Positions 27,155 through 35,372 of a stretch of 64,000 nucleotides of DNA are shown here, in pieces. This DNA is from CAIYYO01 sp049299895 (GTDB lineage Archaea; Altiarchaeota; Altiarchaeia; IMC4; QMZM01). The stretch covers positions 60,383 through 124,382 of the forward strand of contig JBAQYF010000009.1 in the NCBI GenBank assembly GCA_049299895.1. The letters run 5' to 3'. Position numbers and translations under genes: made by a program. The stretch's first letter is position 1. Every line of letters begins with the position of its first letter. A model generated the notes under the pieces. The model was given only the letters and a program-made list of their open reading frames with translations. It was not told the origin of the DNA and searched no databases.

Positions 27155-27583
27155 TTAGTCGTATGACCTCATTACGGGTGATATGATAATATTTGCGTAT
27201 TTCGTGCAAATAATTAAGGGCATCTCCATATTTTTGTTGATCAGGATGGCGTATTCTCTTTTATCCTTTTCCAGCGCTTTTACTACTTTTTGGAATAGTT
27301 CGTACTCCACAAGGGTTCCGCCGAGCACTCCAATATATTTCTCTGCCCTTATAAGCTCATCCTTCTCTATTTTTTTTAGTTTGGATCTGTAAGGCGGAAA
27401 CACCCCTCCTGGAAGCACCCCGACTCTCTTGGTCTCGGAAAGGTAGCCCTGCTGTTTTTTTCCGATCAGGCCTGCCTTGAATTCCTCTCCCAAAGAGATG
27501 TGCAGCCTGTTGAGTATGTACAGCATGTCCGGGTCGGATGGGTCTGCGTTTTTTCCCTTTTTGAGGAATGCGAATAATTCCAT
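27155..27583 (-). CDS. Conserved-looking soluble protein, unknown function
   Basis: 142 residues, no family recognised. Mixed alpha/beta composition: SDPDMLYILNRLHISLGEEF, a Gly/Pro loop (VGVLPGGVFPPYRSKL), a Lys/Glu-rich helix, a hydrophobic strand (MPLIICTKYANIIISPV). Seven bases before leuC and 34 after the metallo-beta-lactamase-fold gene, so within the same transcript. A small ligand-binding or regulatory protein is possible but not shown. Confidence 0.55.
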   Translation of the reverse strand: MELFAFLKKGKNADPSDPDMLYILNRLHISLGEEFKAGLIGKKQQGYLSETKRVGVLPGGVFPPYRSKLKKIEKDELIRAEKYIGVLGGTLVEYELFQKVVKALEKDKREYAILINKNMEMPLIICTKYANIIISPVMRSYD

Positions 27584-27617
27584 GTCTGTTTATCTCTATG
27601 TAGAATCCAGGCATAAA

Positions 27618-28331
27618 TCAGACAACCAGAGAGGATAAATCTGCCGGCACGACTATGGGCGAGTAAACCTTTTCAGCTTCCTTCAGCTCTTTTCCAACGT
27701 CTTCTTTTCTGCTGATATGGACCAATGCGAGTTTCTTTGCATCCGTTTCTTTCGCGAGCTTTGCAGAGTCCAGGATAGAATGGTGGTGGTCGAAACCCTG
27801 CATATATGATTCGGCTATGAGTAGGTCCGAGTTATGCATCATCTTTTTTGCTTCCGGAGCGGGCTTGCCGTCCCCTGTGTAAGTCACTTTCCTTCCGTCT
27901 TTTTTAATCGACACGGCATTGCATGGGAGAGCATGTCTCATTGGGGCGAACGCGAGTTCATATCCATCTGTCGATGAATCCCTGGCGTTAAGCACAGTTA
28001 TTTTGAACCCAAAAACGTTGAGGCCTTTTTTGTGGGCGACTGCCAGCAGCTCTTTAATGTACTGTTCTGCGCCTGCAGGTCCATAGATGACGAGCGGCCG
28101 GTTCCTTCCCTCTTTCTTGCAGACCGACAGCAGGGCAGGTATCCCGAACGCGTGGTCCATGTGGAAGTGGCTTATCGAGATCGCCGATATTTTATGCAGG
28201 TCCGCGTTGGCCTTCATCAGTTGTTGGACTGTGGTTAGGCCGCAGTCTAATAAGATCGTTCCGTCTATGAGGATACTTGTGTTTGCGCGGTGGCTGAAGG
28301 CGTCACCCGTGCCAAGGAAGAGTATGTCCAC
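27618..28331 (-). CDS. Metallo-beta-lactamase-fold hydrolase, RNase Z-like
   Basis: 237 residues. LFLGTGDAFSHRANTSILI start, SHFHMDHAFGIP zinc motif (HxHxDH), MRHALPCN, VTYTGDGKP (Asp bridging ligand), HHHSILDSAKLA and LVHISR supply the remaining ligands of a two-zinc site. RNase Z/ElaC-like proteins and PhnP-like phosphodiesterases share this form. No flexible exosite arm of true tRNase Z is obvious. Starts five bases after trpA, so probably expressed with it. Confidence 0.75.
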   Translation of the reverse strand: MDILFLGTGDAFSHRANTSILIDGTILLDCGLTTVQQLMKANADLHKISAISISHFHMDHAFGIPALLSVCKKEGRNRPLVIYGPAGAEQYIKELLAVAHKKGLNVFGFKITVLNARDSSTDGYELAFAPMRHALPCNAVSIKKDGRKVTYTGDGKPAPEAKKMMHNSDLLIAESYMQGFDHHHSILDSAKLAKETDAKKLALVHISRKEDVGKELKEAEKVYSPIVVPADLSSLVV

Positions 28332-28336
28332 GTTAT

Positions 28337-29134
28337 CTAATGGGTCGCTCCGGATTTAAGTTCTCTTGCGAAGCTTTCAAGCCTGCGCAGCATCTCCTTT
28401 TTGTTCCCGAGGCATTCCTCTATTATCTTTTCGAACGCGCTTCCGACTATCGCCCCTTCCGCGCCGGATGAGATTACTTCTTTCACGTGCGCAGGGTTGG
28501 ATATGCCGAAGCCCACTGCGAGTGGCAAGTCGCCCGATTGTTTTTTTATCCTCTGGACAAGCGGTCTTACCTGGGATGAGAGGTCCTTTCTTGCTCCTGT
28601 GACTCCTGCCACGGATACTACATAGAGGAAGCCGTCGGCCAGGTTGAGTATCTTTTTCAGCCGTTCGTCCGGGGTCGTGGGTGCTGCGAGAAGGATCAGC
28701 GAGATGTTGTGTTTTTTGCAGGCGTCTCTCAAGGGAACGCATTCTTCTATCGGGAGGTCCGGTATGACAAGTCCTTCTATGTGGGTCTTTGCGCAGTCTG
28801 AGCAGAATTTGTCCGGGCCCCGTTGCAACACTATATTGTAATATGTGAGTACTGCCTTCGGCGCGCCGTTGATTTTTCCTGCTATCTCGAAGAATCTGTC
28901 CGGGTTCATTCCTGCCGATAGGGCCCTTTCTCCCGCCTTCTGTATTACTGGTCCGTCGGCCACGGGGTCAGAGAATGGTAGGCCTAGTTCTAGTATGTCT
29001 ATCCCTCCTTTTATCATGGCCTTCGCTATTTCTATTGTGTCCTCCGCCGTCGGGTCTCCGGCCGTTACGAATCCAATCAGCGCTCCTTCCTTTTTCTTTT
29101 TGAGTTCAGCGAATTTGTTTTTGAGTGCTGTCAT
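28337..29134 (-). CDS. trpA: Tryptophan synthase alpha chain
   Basis: 265 residues, full length. Cleaves indole-3-glycerol phosphate to indole and passes it to TrpB. Signatures LELGLPFSDPVADGPVIQKA (catalytic Glu and Asp), GLVIPDLPIEE, GFLYVVSVAGVTGAR and FGISNPAHVKEV. Overlaps the trpB stop by four bases, the usual arrangement for translational coupling. Last trp gene of the operon. Confidence 0.95.
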   Translation of the reverse strand: MTALKNKFAELKKKKEGALIGFVTAGDPTAEDTIEIAKAMIKGGIDILELGLPFSDPVADGPVIQKAGERALSAGMNPDRFFEIAGKINGAPKAVLTYYNIVLQRGPDKFCSDCAKTHIEGLVIPDLPIEECVPLRDACKKHNISLILLAAPTTPDERLKKILNLADGFLYVVSVAGVTGARKDLSSQVRPLVQRIKKQSGDLPLAVGFGISNPAHVKEVISSGAEGAIVGSAFEKIIEECLGNKKEMLRRLESFARELKSGATH

Positions 29135-30327
29135 AGTTTCACCCCGAGCGCTTCTGCTACCGTGAATACGTCTTTGTCTCCCCTGCCTGAGAGGTTCACT
29201 ATTATGTTTTCGTTCTTTTTCATTTTCGGTGCCGCCTTTATTGCTTGGGCTACGGCGTGGGAAGACTCAAGTGCCGGCATAATCCCCTCTGTCCTGCTTA
29301 GCGTCCTGAATGCTTCCAGCGCCTCAGTATCAGTTATTGACACAGGTTTAACCCTTCCCTCGCCTGCAAGATATGAGAGCTCCGGTCCGACCCCGGGGTA
29401 GTCCAGGCCCGCAGATATCGAGTATGAGACCTTTATCTGACCGAAATTGTCCTGCAGGATCTTTGAGTACATGCCGTGCAATACACCGTTCGTTCCTGCG
29501 CAGAGTGCCGCTCCATGCTCTCCAGTCTCTATCCCCCTGCCTCCTGCCTCCACTCCGTATAAGTCTACGCCGGCCTCTTCCTTGAATGCGTTGAATATTC
29601 CCATGGCGTTGCTTCCTCCTCCCACGCAGGCCATGACGGCGTCCGGGAGCCTTCCTTCTTTTTCAAGGATCTGTCTCTTTGCCTCCTCGCCGATCACCTT
29701 CTGGAACTCGCGGACGATCATGGGATACGGGTGTGGTCCCATTACGCTTCCTATGAGGTAGTATGTGTCCTCTATGTTTGCTATCCAGTCTCTGAATGCT
29801 TCGTTGGTTGCGTCTTTCAGGGTCTTTGATCCGGAGTCTACGGGTATTACTTTTGCATCCATGAGGTTCATGCGGAATACGTTCAGCTTCTGGCGCACAG
29901 TATCTTCGGTTCCCATGTAGACTTCGCATTTGAGCCCCATAGTAGCTGCGGCGATGGCTGTTGCAACTCCGTGCTGCCCTGCCCCGGTTTCGGCTATTAC
30001 GCGTTTCTTTCCCATCTTCTTTGCGAGGAGGGCCTGCCCCAGGGTGCTGTTTAGCTTATGCGCTCCGCCATGGACCAGGTCTTCGCGCTTGAGGTATATC
30101 TTTGCCCCTCCGAGTTTTTCCGAGAGGTTCTTTGCGTAATAGAGGGGGGTCGGTCTCCCAGCGAATTCGCGCAGGTAATACCCTAGGCCTTTTTGAAATT
30201 CTTTGTCTTGAACGTATTTTTTGAATGCCGTTTCCAGTTCTGTGAGTGCCGGCATCAATACCTCGGGGGAAAAACGTCCTCCGTATACTCCGAACTTTCC
30301 TCTATTATCCGGTAAATCTGTTTTCAT
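29131..30327 (-). CDS. trpB: Tryptophan synthase beta chain
   Basis: 398 residues, TrpB1 type. PLP lysine in HGGAHKLNSTLGQALL, TGAGQHGVATA, phosphate-binding CVGGGSNAMG, and Glu/Ser at the ring nitrogen side (NLSGRGDKD). Condenses indole with serine. ATG overlaps the stop of the AbrB-like gene by ATGA, so the two should be translated in step. Confidence 0.95.
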   Translation of the reverse strand: MKTDLPDNRGKFGVYGGRFSPEVLMPALTELETAFKKYVQDKEFQKGLGYYLREFAGRPTPLYYAKNLSEKLGGAKIYLKREDLVHGGAHKLNSTLGQALLAKKMGKKRVIAETGAGQHGVATAIAAATMGLKCEVYMGTEDTVRQKLNVFRMNLMDAKVIPVDSGSKTLKDATNEAFRDWIANIEDTYYLIGSVMGPHPYPMIVREFQKVIGEEAKRQILEKEGRLPDAVMACVGGGSNAMGIFNAFKEEAGVDLYGVEAGGRGIETGEHGAALCAGTNGVLHGMYSKILQDNFGQIKVSYSISAGLDYPGVGPELSYLAGEGRVKPVSITDTEALEAFRTLSRTEGIMPALESSHAVAQAIKAAPKMKKNENIIVNLSGRGDKDVFTVAEALGVKL

Positions 30328-30596
30328 TTTTTTTTGCTTATGCTTCTTCCGGTCTGATCCTGGTTATTCCGTATTTGCCGTCGTAGTCTTTCTGTTGAAA
30401 GTATGTTCTCGCATTTTTTCTGTCTCATAGTCTGCAGGGGGCCGGCGTTCTTTGGCTTCAGTATTATCTCCTCCCTTGAGGCATATACAAGAAATTCTCT
30501 CCCTTCCAGGTTCATCGATTCCATTATCCTGGACGGGGTCGTTATCCGGCCTTTTTCCTTTAACCCGGTCTCTGACGCATACTCCCTGATTATCAT
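30324..30596 (-). CDS. AbrB/SpoVT-like small protein inside the trp operon
   Basis: 90 residues. Residues about 10-50 fit the swapped-hairpin AbrB/MazE DNA-binding domain (LKEKGRITTPSRIMESMNLE, FLVYASREEIILKPK). The C-terminal 35 residues are basic. Lying between trpF and trpB, with ATGA overlap to trpB and 12 bases after trpF, it is a candidate operon-encoded regulator. A run of six A at about 30411-30416 separates this frame from another open stretch ending in RIRPEEA, so the native C-terminus is uncertain: a one-base change would give a different tail. DNA binding and trp control are inferred. Confidence 0.65.
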   Translation of the reverse strand: MIIREYASETGLKEKGRITTPSRIMESMNLEGREFLVYASREEIILKPKNAGPLQTMRQKKCENILSTERLRRQIRNNQDQTGRSISKKK

Positions 30597-30608
30597 AATT
30601 AATCATAG

Positions 30609-31241
30609 TCATACTTTTTTTACATTTAGCAGGAATTGTTTTATTTTTTCCATATCCTTTATTCCGGGCGAGATTTCTACGCCGCTTGCCACGTCGACTG
30701 CATAGGGCCTGACCTTCGTGATTGCGTCCAACACATTCGCGGGGTTCAGGCCGCCTGCTAGTATCACCGGTTTCTTTACATGCTCTGCTATCTCCCTGCT
30801 GATGTTCCAGTCGTGGACCACTCCGGTACCTCCCATACTGCCCTTTGTCTTCGTGTCCAGGAGTATCGCATCTACGAGACCCGAATACAACTCAGCCTGT
30901 TCGATGCTTTCCCTGCCTGTGACCGGGAGCTGTTTTATCAGTCCCATCCGGGTGTTCTCCCTGATCTCTTTGATGAACATGACGTCTTCAATGGAGTGCA
31001 GTTGCAGATAATCTGCCCCTGTCCTCTCGATCTCTTTTACTTCGCTCATACCTGCTGGCGAGGCCACAATGACCCGGGAGACAAATGGAGGCATCGCCCT
31101 GAATATCTCCCGTGCATCCGAGAGCTTCACGTACCTCTTTGATTCCCTCACGTTAACGACGCCTATCGCGTCCGCACCATTGTGGGCCGCGAATAATGCA
31201 TCCTCTTTTTTCGTTAATCCGCATATCTTTGCTTTAGTCAT
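30609..31241 (-). CDS. trpF: Phosphoribosylanthranilate isomerase
   Basis: 210 residues, TIM barrel. AKICGLTKKEDALFA holds the catalytic Cys, GLVDAILLDTKTKGSMGGTG the catalytic Asp and phosphate loop, VILAGGLNPANV and AVDVASGVE the last barrel strands. Overlaps trpC by four bases. Confidence 0.92.
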   Translation of the reverse strand: MTKAKICGLTKKEDALFAAHNGADAIGVVNVRESKRYVKLSDAREIFRAMPPFVSRVIVASPAGMSEVKEIERTGADYLQLHSIEDVMFIKEIRENTRMGLIKQLPVTGRESIEQAELYSGLVDAILLDTKTKGSMGGTGVVHDWNISREIAEHVKKPVILAGGLNPANVLDAITKVRPYAVDVASGVEISPGIKDMEKIKQFLLNVKKV

Positions 31242-31972
31242 CTTCCCGTCAGCTCCCTGACTTTCTTTTCTATATCGGGCGTTGACATGATGCTTGTTCC
31301 CACAAGGAACGCGGTCGCGCCAACTTTCTGCAGTCGCCGGATATCCTCCACGTTGTTTATCCCGCTTTCTGCGACTATTATCCTGTCTTTTGGGATTTTG
31401 GGCGCAAGCCTTTCTGTAGTGCCTAACTCGACCTTCAAGGTTTTCAGGTCCCTGTTGTTTATCCCTATGAGCCTTGCACCCGATGAAAGGGCATATCCCA
31501 GGTCTTCCTCCCCGTGGACCTCCACTAATGCCCCCATTCCAAGTTCATGGGCCTTGTCAACATATTCTGTCGTCTTATCCTTGAGCAGGGCTGCTATTAG
31601 TAGTACTGCGTTCGCGCCGTTCCCGCGGCTTTCATATAATTGGAACATGTCAACAATAAAATCTTTTCGTAGAACGGGCAGTTTAACTGCTCCTTTGACT
31701 TGCCGAAGGTAGCAGACCTTTCCATCGAAGTTTTTGTCCGTTAAAACCGATAATATGCAGGCCCCTCCTTTTTCCATTGAGTTTGCAGCTTCTATATGCT
31801 CTATATCTCTTATTTTTCCTTTGCTTGGACTTGATTTTTTTACTTCGGCTATTATTGGTATTATTCCTGCCTTCTTTGCCTTTTCTATGGCTGCTATGAG
31901 GGACCTATCTTCTTTTAGATCTTTTATTTCTTCTATTTTTTCTTTTTCTATCTTTTTAAAGTCAAAATTCAT
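31238..31972 (-). CDS. trpC: Indole-3-glycerol phosphate synthase
   Basis: 244 residues. IIAEVKKSSPSKGKI (catalytic Lys), GACILSVLTDKNFDG, LPVLRKDFIVDMFQLYES, ARLIGINNRDLKTLKV, IVAESGINNVEDI: all family motifs in order. Closes the indole ring from CdRP. Stand-alone form, not fused to trpF. Start overlaps the trpD stop by four bases. Confidence 0.95.
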   Translation of the reverse strand: MNFDFKKIEKEKIEEIKDLKEDRSLIAAIEKAKKAGIIPIIAEVKKSSPSKGKIRDIEHIEAANSMEKGGACILSVLTDKNFDGKVCYLRQVKGAVKLPVLRKDFIVDMFQLYESRGNGANAVLLIAALLKDKTTEYVDKAHELGMGALVEVHGEEDLGYALSSGARLIGINNRDLKTLKVELGTTERLAPKIPKDRIIVAESGINNVEDIRRLQKVGATAFLVGTSIMSTPDIEKKVRELTGR

Positions 31973-32991
31973 TTTCCACAGTATTTTATGTATTCCTGAA
32001 GCTTTTTATCTGCTAGGCCATCATCTAAGACCTTTTCAGCCAATATAAAACCTTCTTTTATGTTTTCTGCCTTTCCTCCAACCACAATACCTGCGGAGGC
32101 ATTCAATAAGGCTATATCTCTTCTTGGGCCGGTATCTGAGCCGTTTATTATGTTCTTCATCAATGACGCGTTTTCCTGCGGGGTCCCGCCAAGGAGGTCC
32201 TTCATGTTAGCCTTGGATAGACCATAATCCTCAGGTCTGATGTAGTATGTATTTACCTTCCCTTCCTTTAATTCCGATATCTTTGTCTTGCCTACCGTTG
32301 ACAGCTCGTCCAGCCCCGGCTCCCCGTGGACAACCATGGCGTTTTCCAGTCCAAGGATCCTGAAGACTTCCGCTAGTTTCTCCGTGAGACCTGGATCATA
32401 TACCCCCATGAGCTGAGCTTTGGCGCTGGCGGGGTTAGTGAGTGGTCCGAGTATGTTGAAGATTGTTCTGTATCCGAGGGCTTTTCTTACCGGCATCACG
32501 TGCTTTGTTGCAGAGTGGTGCATGGGCGCGAACATGAAACCTATTCCGATGGTCTCTATTGACTTGCATATCTTTTGCGGATCGGTTGACAGGTCTATCC
32601 CTAGCGCTTCCAATACATCTGCTGACCCGCATTTAGACGTCATGGCCCGGTTCCCGTGCTTTGCTACCGGTATCCCTGCCCCTGCAACGATGAACATAGC
32701 CGTTGTTGAAATATTGAATGTATTGGACTTGTCGCCTCCCGTTCCGCACATGTCAACCAGCTTTCCTGAAACTTTTGGTTCTATTCTAAGCGCGTATTCT
32801 CTCATGACTTTGGCGAATGCAGCTATCTCCTCGGGCGTCTCCCCTTTGGCCTTCAGGCCGGTTAAGAGGGCCGATATCTCTATGTCGTTCGACTGGCCGC
32901 TCATTATGGCCTTGATTGCAGTCTCTGCTTCCTGGCTTGACATGTGTTTTCCTGAAACAACGCTGGATAGTATGTCTTTCATTTTTCGCAT
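31969..32991 (-). CDS. trpD: Anthranilate phosphoribosyltransferase
   Basis: 340 residues. DMCGTGGDKSNTFNIST (PRPP site), KHGNRAMTSKCGSADVLEALG, ALGYRTIFNILGPLTNPA, VVHGEPGLDELSTVG (Mg ligands). Transfers phosphoribose to anthranilate. Not fused to TrpG; the two genes overlap by 13 bases. Contains several GTTGACA/TGTCAAC heptamers, as do the other genes here. Confidence 0.95.
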   Translation of the reverse strand: MRKMKDILSSVVSGKHMSSQEAETAIKAIMSGQSNDIEISALLTGLKAKGETPEEIAAFAKVMREYALRIEPKVSGKLVDMCGTGGDKSNTFNISTTAMFIVAGAGIPVAKHGNRAMTSKCGSADVLEALGIDLSTDPQKICKSIETIGIGFMFAPMHHSATKHVMPVRKALGYRTIFNILGPLTNPASAKAQLMGVYDPGLTEKLAEVFRILGLENAMVVHGEPGLDELSTVGKTKISELKEGKVNTYYIRPEDYGLSKANMKDLLGGTPQENASLMKNIINGSDTGPRRDIALLNASAGIVVGGKAENIKEGFILAEKVLDDGLADKKLQEYIKYCGK

Positions 32992-33578
32992 TTCAGTTCG
33001 AGAAAATTCTTTATTATTGTCATCCCCTCTTTTGTGAGTATTGACTCCGGATGGAACTGCACTCCGTATATGGGGAATGTTTTATGGTTGACACCCATTA
33101 TTTCCTTGTCATCCAAACTTCTGGCCGATACTTCCAGGCATTCTGGCAGGGTTTTCTCATCTATTATCAATGAGTGATATCTTGTTGCCTCGAACGGATT
33201 ACTTATGTTCTTGAATATATTCATTCCATTATGTTCTATAAAAGAGGTTTTTCCATGTCTTAATTCTTTTGCTCTAAAGATTGTCCCTCCGAATACGTAG
33301 CCGATGCATTGATGGCCCAAGCAGACTCCCAGAGTCGGGATTTTAGGGCCATAGCCTTTGATGATTTTATTGGATACTCCGGCTTCTTTCGGGGTCTTTG
33401 GGCCTGGAGATATGATGATATGTGTGATCTTCTCCCCGGTAATAGCCTTCTTTACTTCTTTGTAAGGGGCGTCATTGCGCAGGACTACCGGATTCCCTCC
33501 GAGTACTCCTGCGTACTGCACGAGGTTGTATACAAAGGAATCGATGTTGTCGATAACCAAAACTCGTGTGTTTTTCAT
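32979..33578 (-). CDS. trpG: Anthranilate synthase glutaminase subunit
   Basis: 199 residues, class I glutamine amidotransferase. Catalytic Cys in LGVCLGHQCIGYVFGG, His-Glu in VQFHPESILT, oxyanion loop IISPGPKTPKEAG. Supplies ammonia to TrpE. Start overlaps the trpE stop by four bases. Confidence 0.95.
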   Translation of the reverse strand: MKNTRVLVIDNIDSFVYNLVQYAGVLGGNPVVLRNDAPYKEVKKAITGEKITHIIISPGPKTPKEAGVSNKIIKGYGPKIPTLGVCLGHQCIGYVFGGTIFRAKELRHGKTSFIEHNGMNIFKNISNPFEATRYHSLIIDEKTLPECLEVSARSLDDKEIMGVNHKTFPIYGVQFHPESILTKEGMTIIKNFLELKCEK

Positions 33579-35011
33579 TCTCCTGCCTCCTCAAGGGCTT
33601 TAAGTAGTCCGCGGGCCTTATTGAGGCTTTCCTGGTATTCCATCTCAGGGACCGAGTCCGCAACTACTCCGCCGCCTGCCTGTATATATGCCTTATCTTT
33701 CTTAAAGATTATCGTGCGGATAGAAATCGCCATGTCCATGTTGTGATTAAAAGAAAAATAGCCGACCGCTCCTGCGTATATCCCTCTCCTGTCTTTCTCC
33801 AGCTCGTCTATTATCTCCATTGCCCGCACCTTTGGAGCTCCGGAAACGGTCCCTGCAGGGAATATGCTCTTAAAAGCGTCGAACTCGTCCATGCCTGTCC
33901 GCAGGCGGCCCGTCACCTCAGAAACCATGTGCTGGACGTGTGAATATTTCTCCACTCCCATGAATTTAGTGACTTTGACAGAGCCATACTCGGAAACCCT
34001 GCCCACGTCGTTTCTCCCGAGATCGACCAGCATAACGTGCTCCGCACGCTCCTTTAAGTCTGTCAACATATCCTTTTCCAGCCTTAAATCCTCCTCAGGG
34101 GTCTTCCCGCGCGGCCTGGTCCCTGCGATCGGGTAAGTTGCAACGTTCCTTTCCTCTACCTGTACGAGCATTTCAGGACTGGAGCCGACGATCCTACGTT
34201 CTCCGAGATCCAGGCAATACATGTAAGGAGACGGGTTGATCTTTTTGAGTGTCTTGTAGACTTTGATTATGTCTCCCTTAAACTGTGTTTCCAGTCTTTG
34301 TGATGGCACGACTTGGAATATGTCTCCTGCCTTGATGTATTCCTTTGCGATATGGACGTTTTCCTCGTATTCCGACTGTTTCAGGTTAGAGGAGAATGTT
34401 GACATATTATGTTGACAAACGGGCGTGTCCTTCTTCAGGCACTGCTTGGAAATAGGTTTTAAGAGCATTTCAGTGGTTTTATCAAGGTCTGCAAGGGCGT
34501 CTTTTTTGTTGACATGTTCTTTTGCGCCGGTAAATATGTGCTTTACCAGATAGGTCTTGCCTTCTTTATGGTCGAATATGAGGTTTTTACCTGCTATTAT
34601 GAATTCGCATTCTGGTTCATCTTGGGTGTTGACAGGTTTATCTGAGAGTCTGACGTAATTTCTGATAATATCATATGCAACATAGCCGACTAATCCACCG
34701 AAGAAGCGCGCAAATGAGGCGTTTTCCAGCATAAAATGTCTCATAAGCGCTCTAAGCGCCTCTATGGGCGTTTCTTTTGGGATTCTGATGTTTTTTAACG
34801 CTTCATTATCCGTTTCAAGGGATATTGTACCACTTATCCCAGTGATTTTTGCAACAGGCTCAAATCCTATAAATGAGTATCTAGCGATCTTTTCTCCTCC
34901 TTCTGAAGACTCCAGCAGGTAAGTATTGGTGCCTCTAACTCTCTCATAGGCCTCTTCCGGGTCTTTTAACTCTATTTCTCTGTAAAAAGGAGTGATTACT
35001 ATTTTTGCCAT
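33575..35011 (-). CDS. trpE: Anthranilate synthase component I
   Basis: 478 residues, first trp gene. An N-terminal LLESS motif (TNTYLLESSEGGEKIARYS) marks the tryptophan feedback site. Chorismate-binding core: IFQVVPSQRLETQF, YPIAGTRPRGKTPEED, ELVDLGRND-type segment (MLVDLGRNDVGRVS), FPAGTVSGAPKVRAMEII. A TATA-like palindrome 26 bases upstream of ATG suggests a leaderless mRNA. Holds five copies of the GTTGACA heptamer. Confidence 0.95.
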   Translation of the reverse strand: MAKIVITPFYREIELKDPEEAYERVRGTNTYLLESSEGGEKIARYSFIGFEPVAKITGISGTISLETDNEALKNIRIPKETPIEALRALMRHFMLENASFARFFGGLVGYVAYDIIRNYVRLSDKPVNTQDEPECEFIIAGKNLIFDHKEGKTYLVKHIFTGAKEHVNKKDALADLDKTTEMLLKPISKQCLKKDTPVCQHNMSTFSSNLKQSEYEENVHIAKEYIKAGDIFQVVPSQRLETQFKGDIIKVYKTLKKINPSPYMYCLDLGERRIVGSSPEMLVQVEERNVATYPIAGTRPRGKTPEEDLRLEKDMLTDLKERAEHVMLVDLGRNDVGRVSEYGSVKVTKFMGVEKYSHVQHMVSEVTGRLRTGMDEFDAFKSIFPAGTVSGAPKVRAMEIIDELEKDRRGIYAGAVGYFSFNHNMDMAISIRTIIFKKDKAYIQAGGGVVADSVPEMEYQESLNKARGLLKALEEAGE

Positions 35012-35030
35012 GATAATATATTGTACTTAT

Positions 35031-35044
35031 GTATATAAATATAC
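35031..35044 (-). promoter_or_regulatory. trp operon TATA box within a palindrome
   Basis: GTATAT-AA-ATATAC is a perfect inverted repeat centred about 26 bases before the trpE ATG, right for a leaderless start. A repressor binding this palindrome would block TBP. Similar AT-rich blocks follow to 35070. Confidence 0.5.
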
Positions 35045-35293
35045 ATTTATGTATAAAAATATGCATTATGTCGATAGATGCCCTCACAAACTCTCAAATC
35101 ACTCTCGTATAATGCCTTTATACGCCTTAATGGCTGGTCTCTCTTTTCCAATGGCTCAAAGGATCAGATACTCACTCCCTGATCCGGCCAACAAAATACT
35201 CTCTCTTTCCCAGAAAGCGACAGCTTTTTATAGGTCCTTGCTGAATAATATTACTGTCAACACTTTCTGCCAACGTAACGCGGGCGGGTTTTT

Positions 35294-35368
35294 GTTGACA
35301 AATTAAGTTGACAACGTTGACACAGCGTTGACAGGCTTTGTTGACATTGTTGACACATTTGGTTGACA
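35294..35368 (+). repeat. Seven GTTGACA iterons upstream of AAA+ ATPase
   Basis: Direct copies of GTTGACA start at 35294, 35307, 35316, 35327, 35340, 35349 and 35362 (spacings 13, 9, 11, 13, 9, 13), ending four bases before ATG 35373. One inverted copy lies at 35255-35261. The rest of the 361-base gap 35012-35372 holds the trp promoter, a possible TATA box (CTTTTTATAGG at 35224-35234) and otherwise nothing recognisable. The iterons are probable protein-binding sites. Confidence 0.9.
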
Positions 35369-35372
35369 TAAA

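Noticed and set aside
30364..30612. Alternative 82-residue frame over the AbrB-like gene
   Set aside because: Lacks the AbrB pattern and the ATGA coupling to trpB.
35294..35368. GTTGACA copies as a CRISPR array or as bacterial -35 boxes
   Set aside because: Repeats are seven bases with 2-6 base gaps, far too short for CRISPR, and the window uses archaeal TATA-type promoters, so a sigma-70 reading does not fit.
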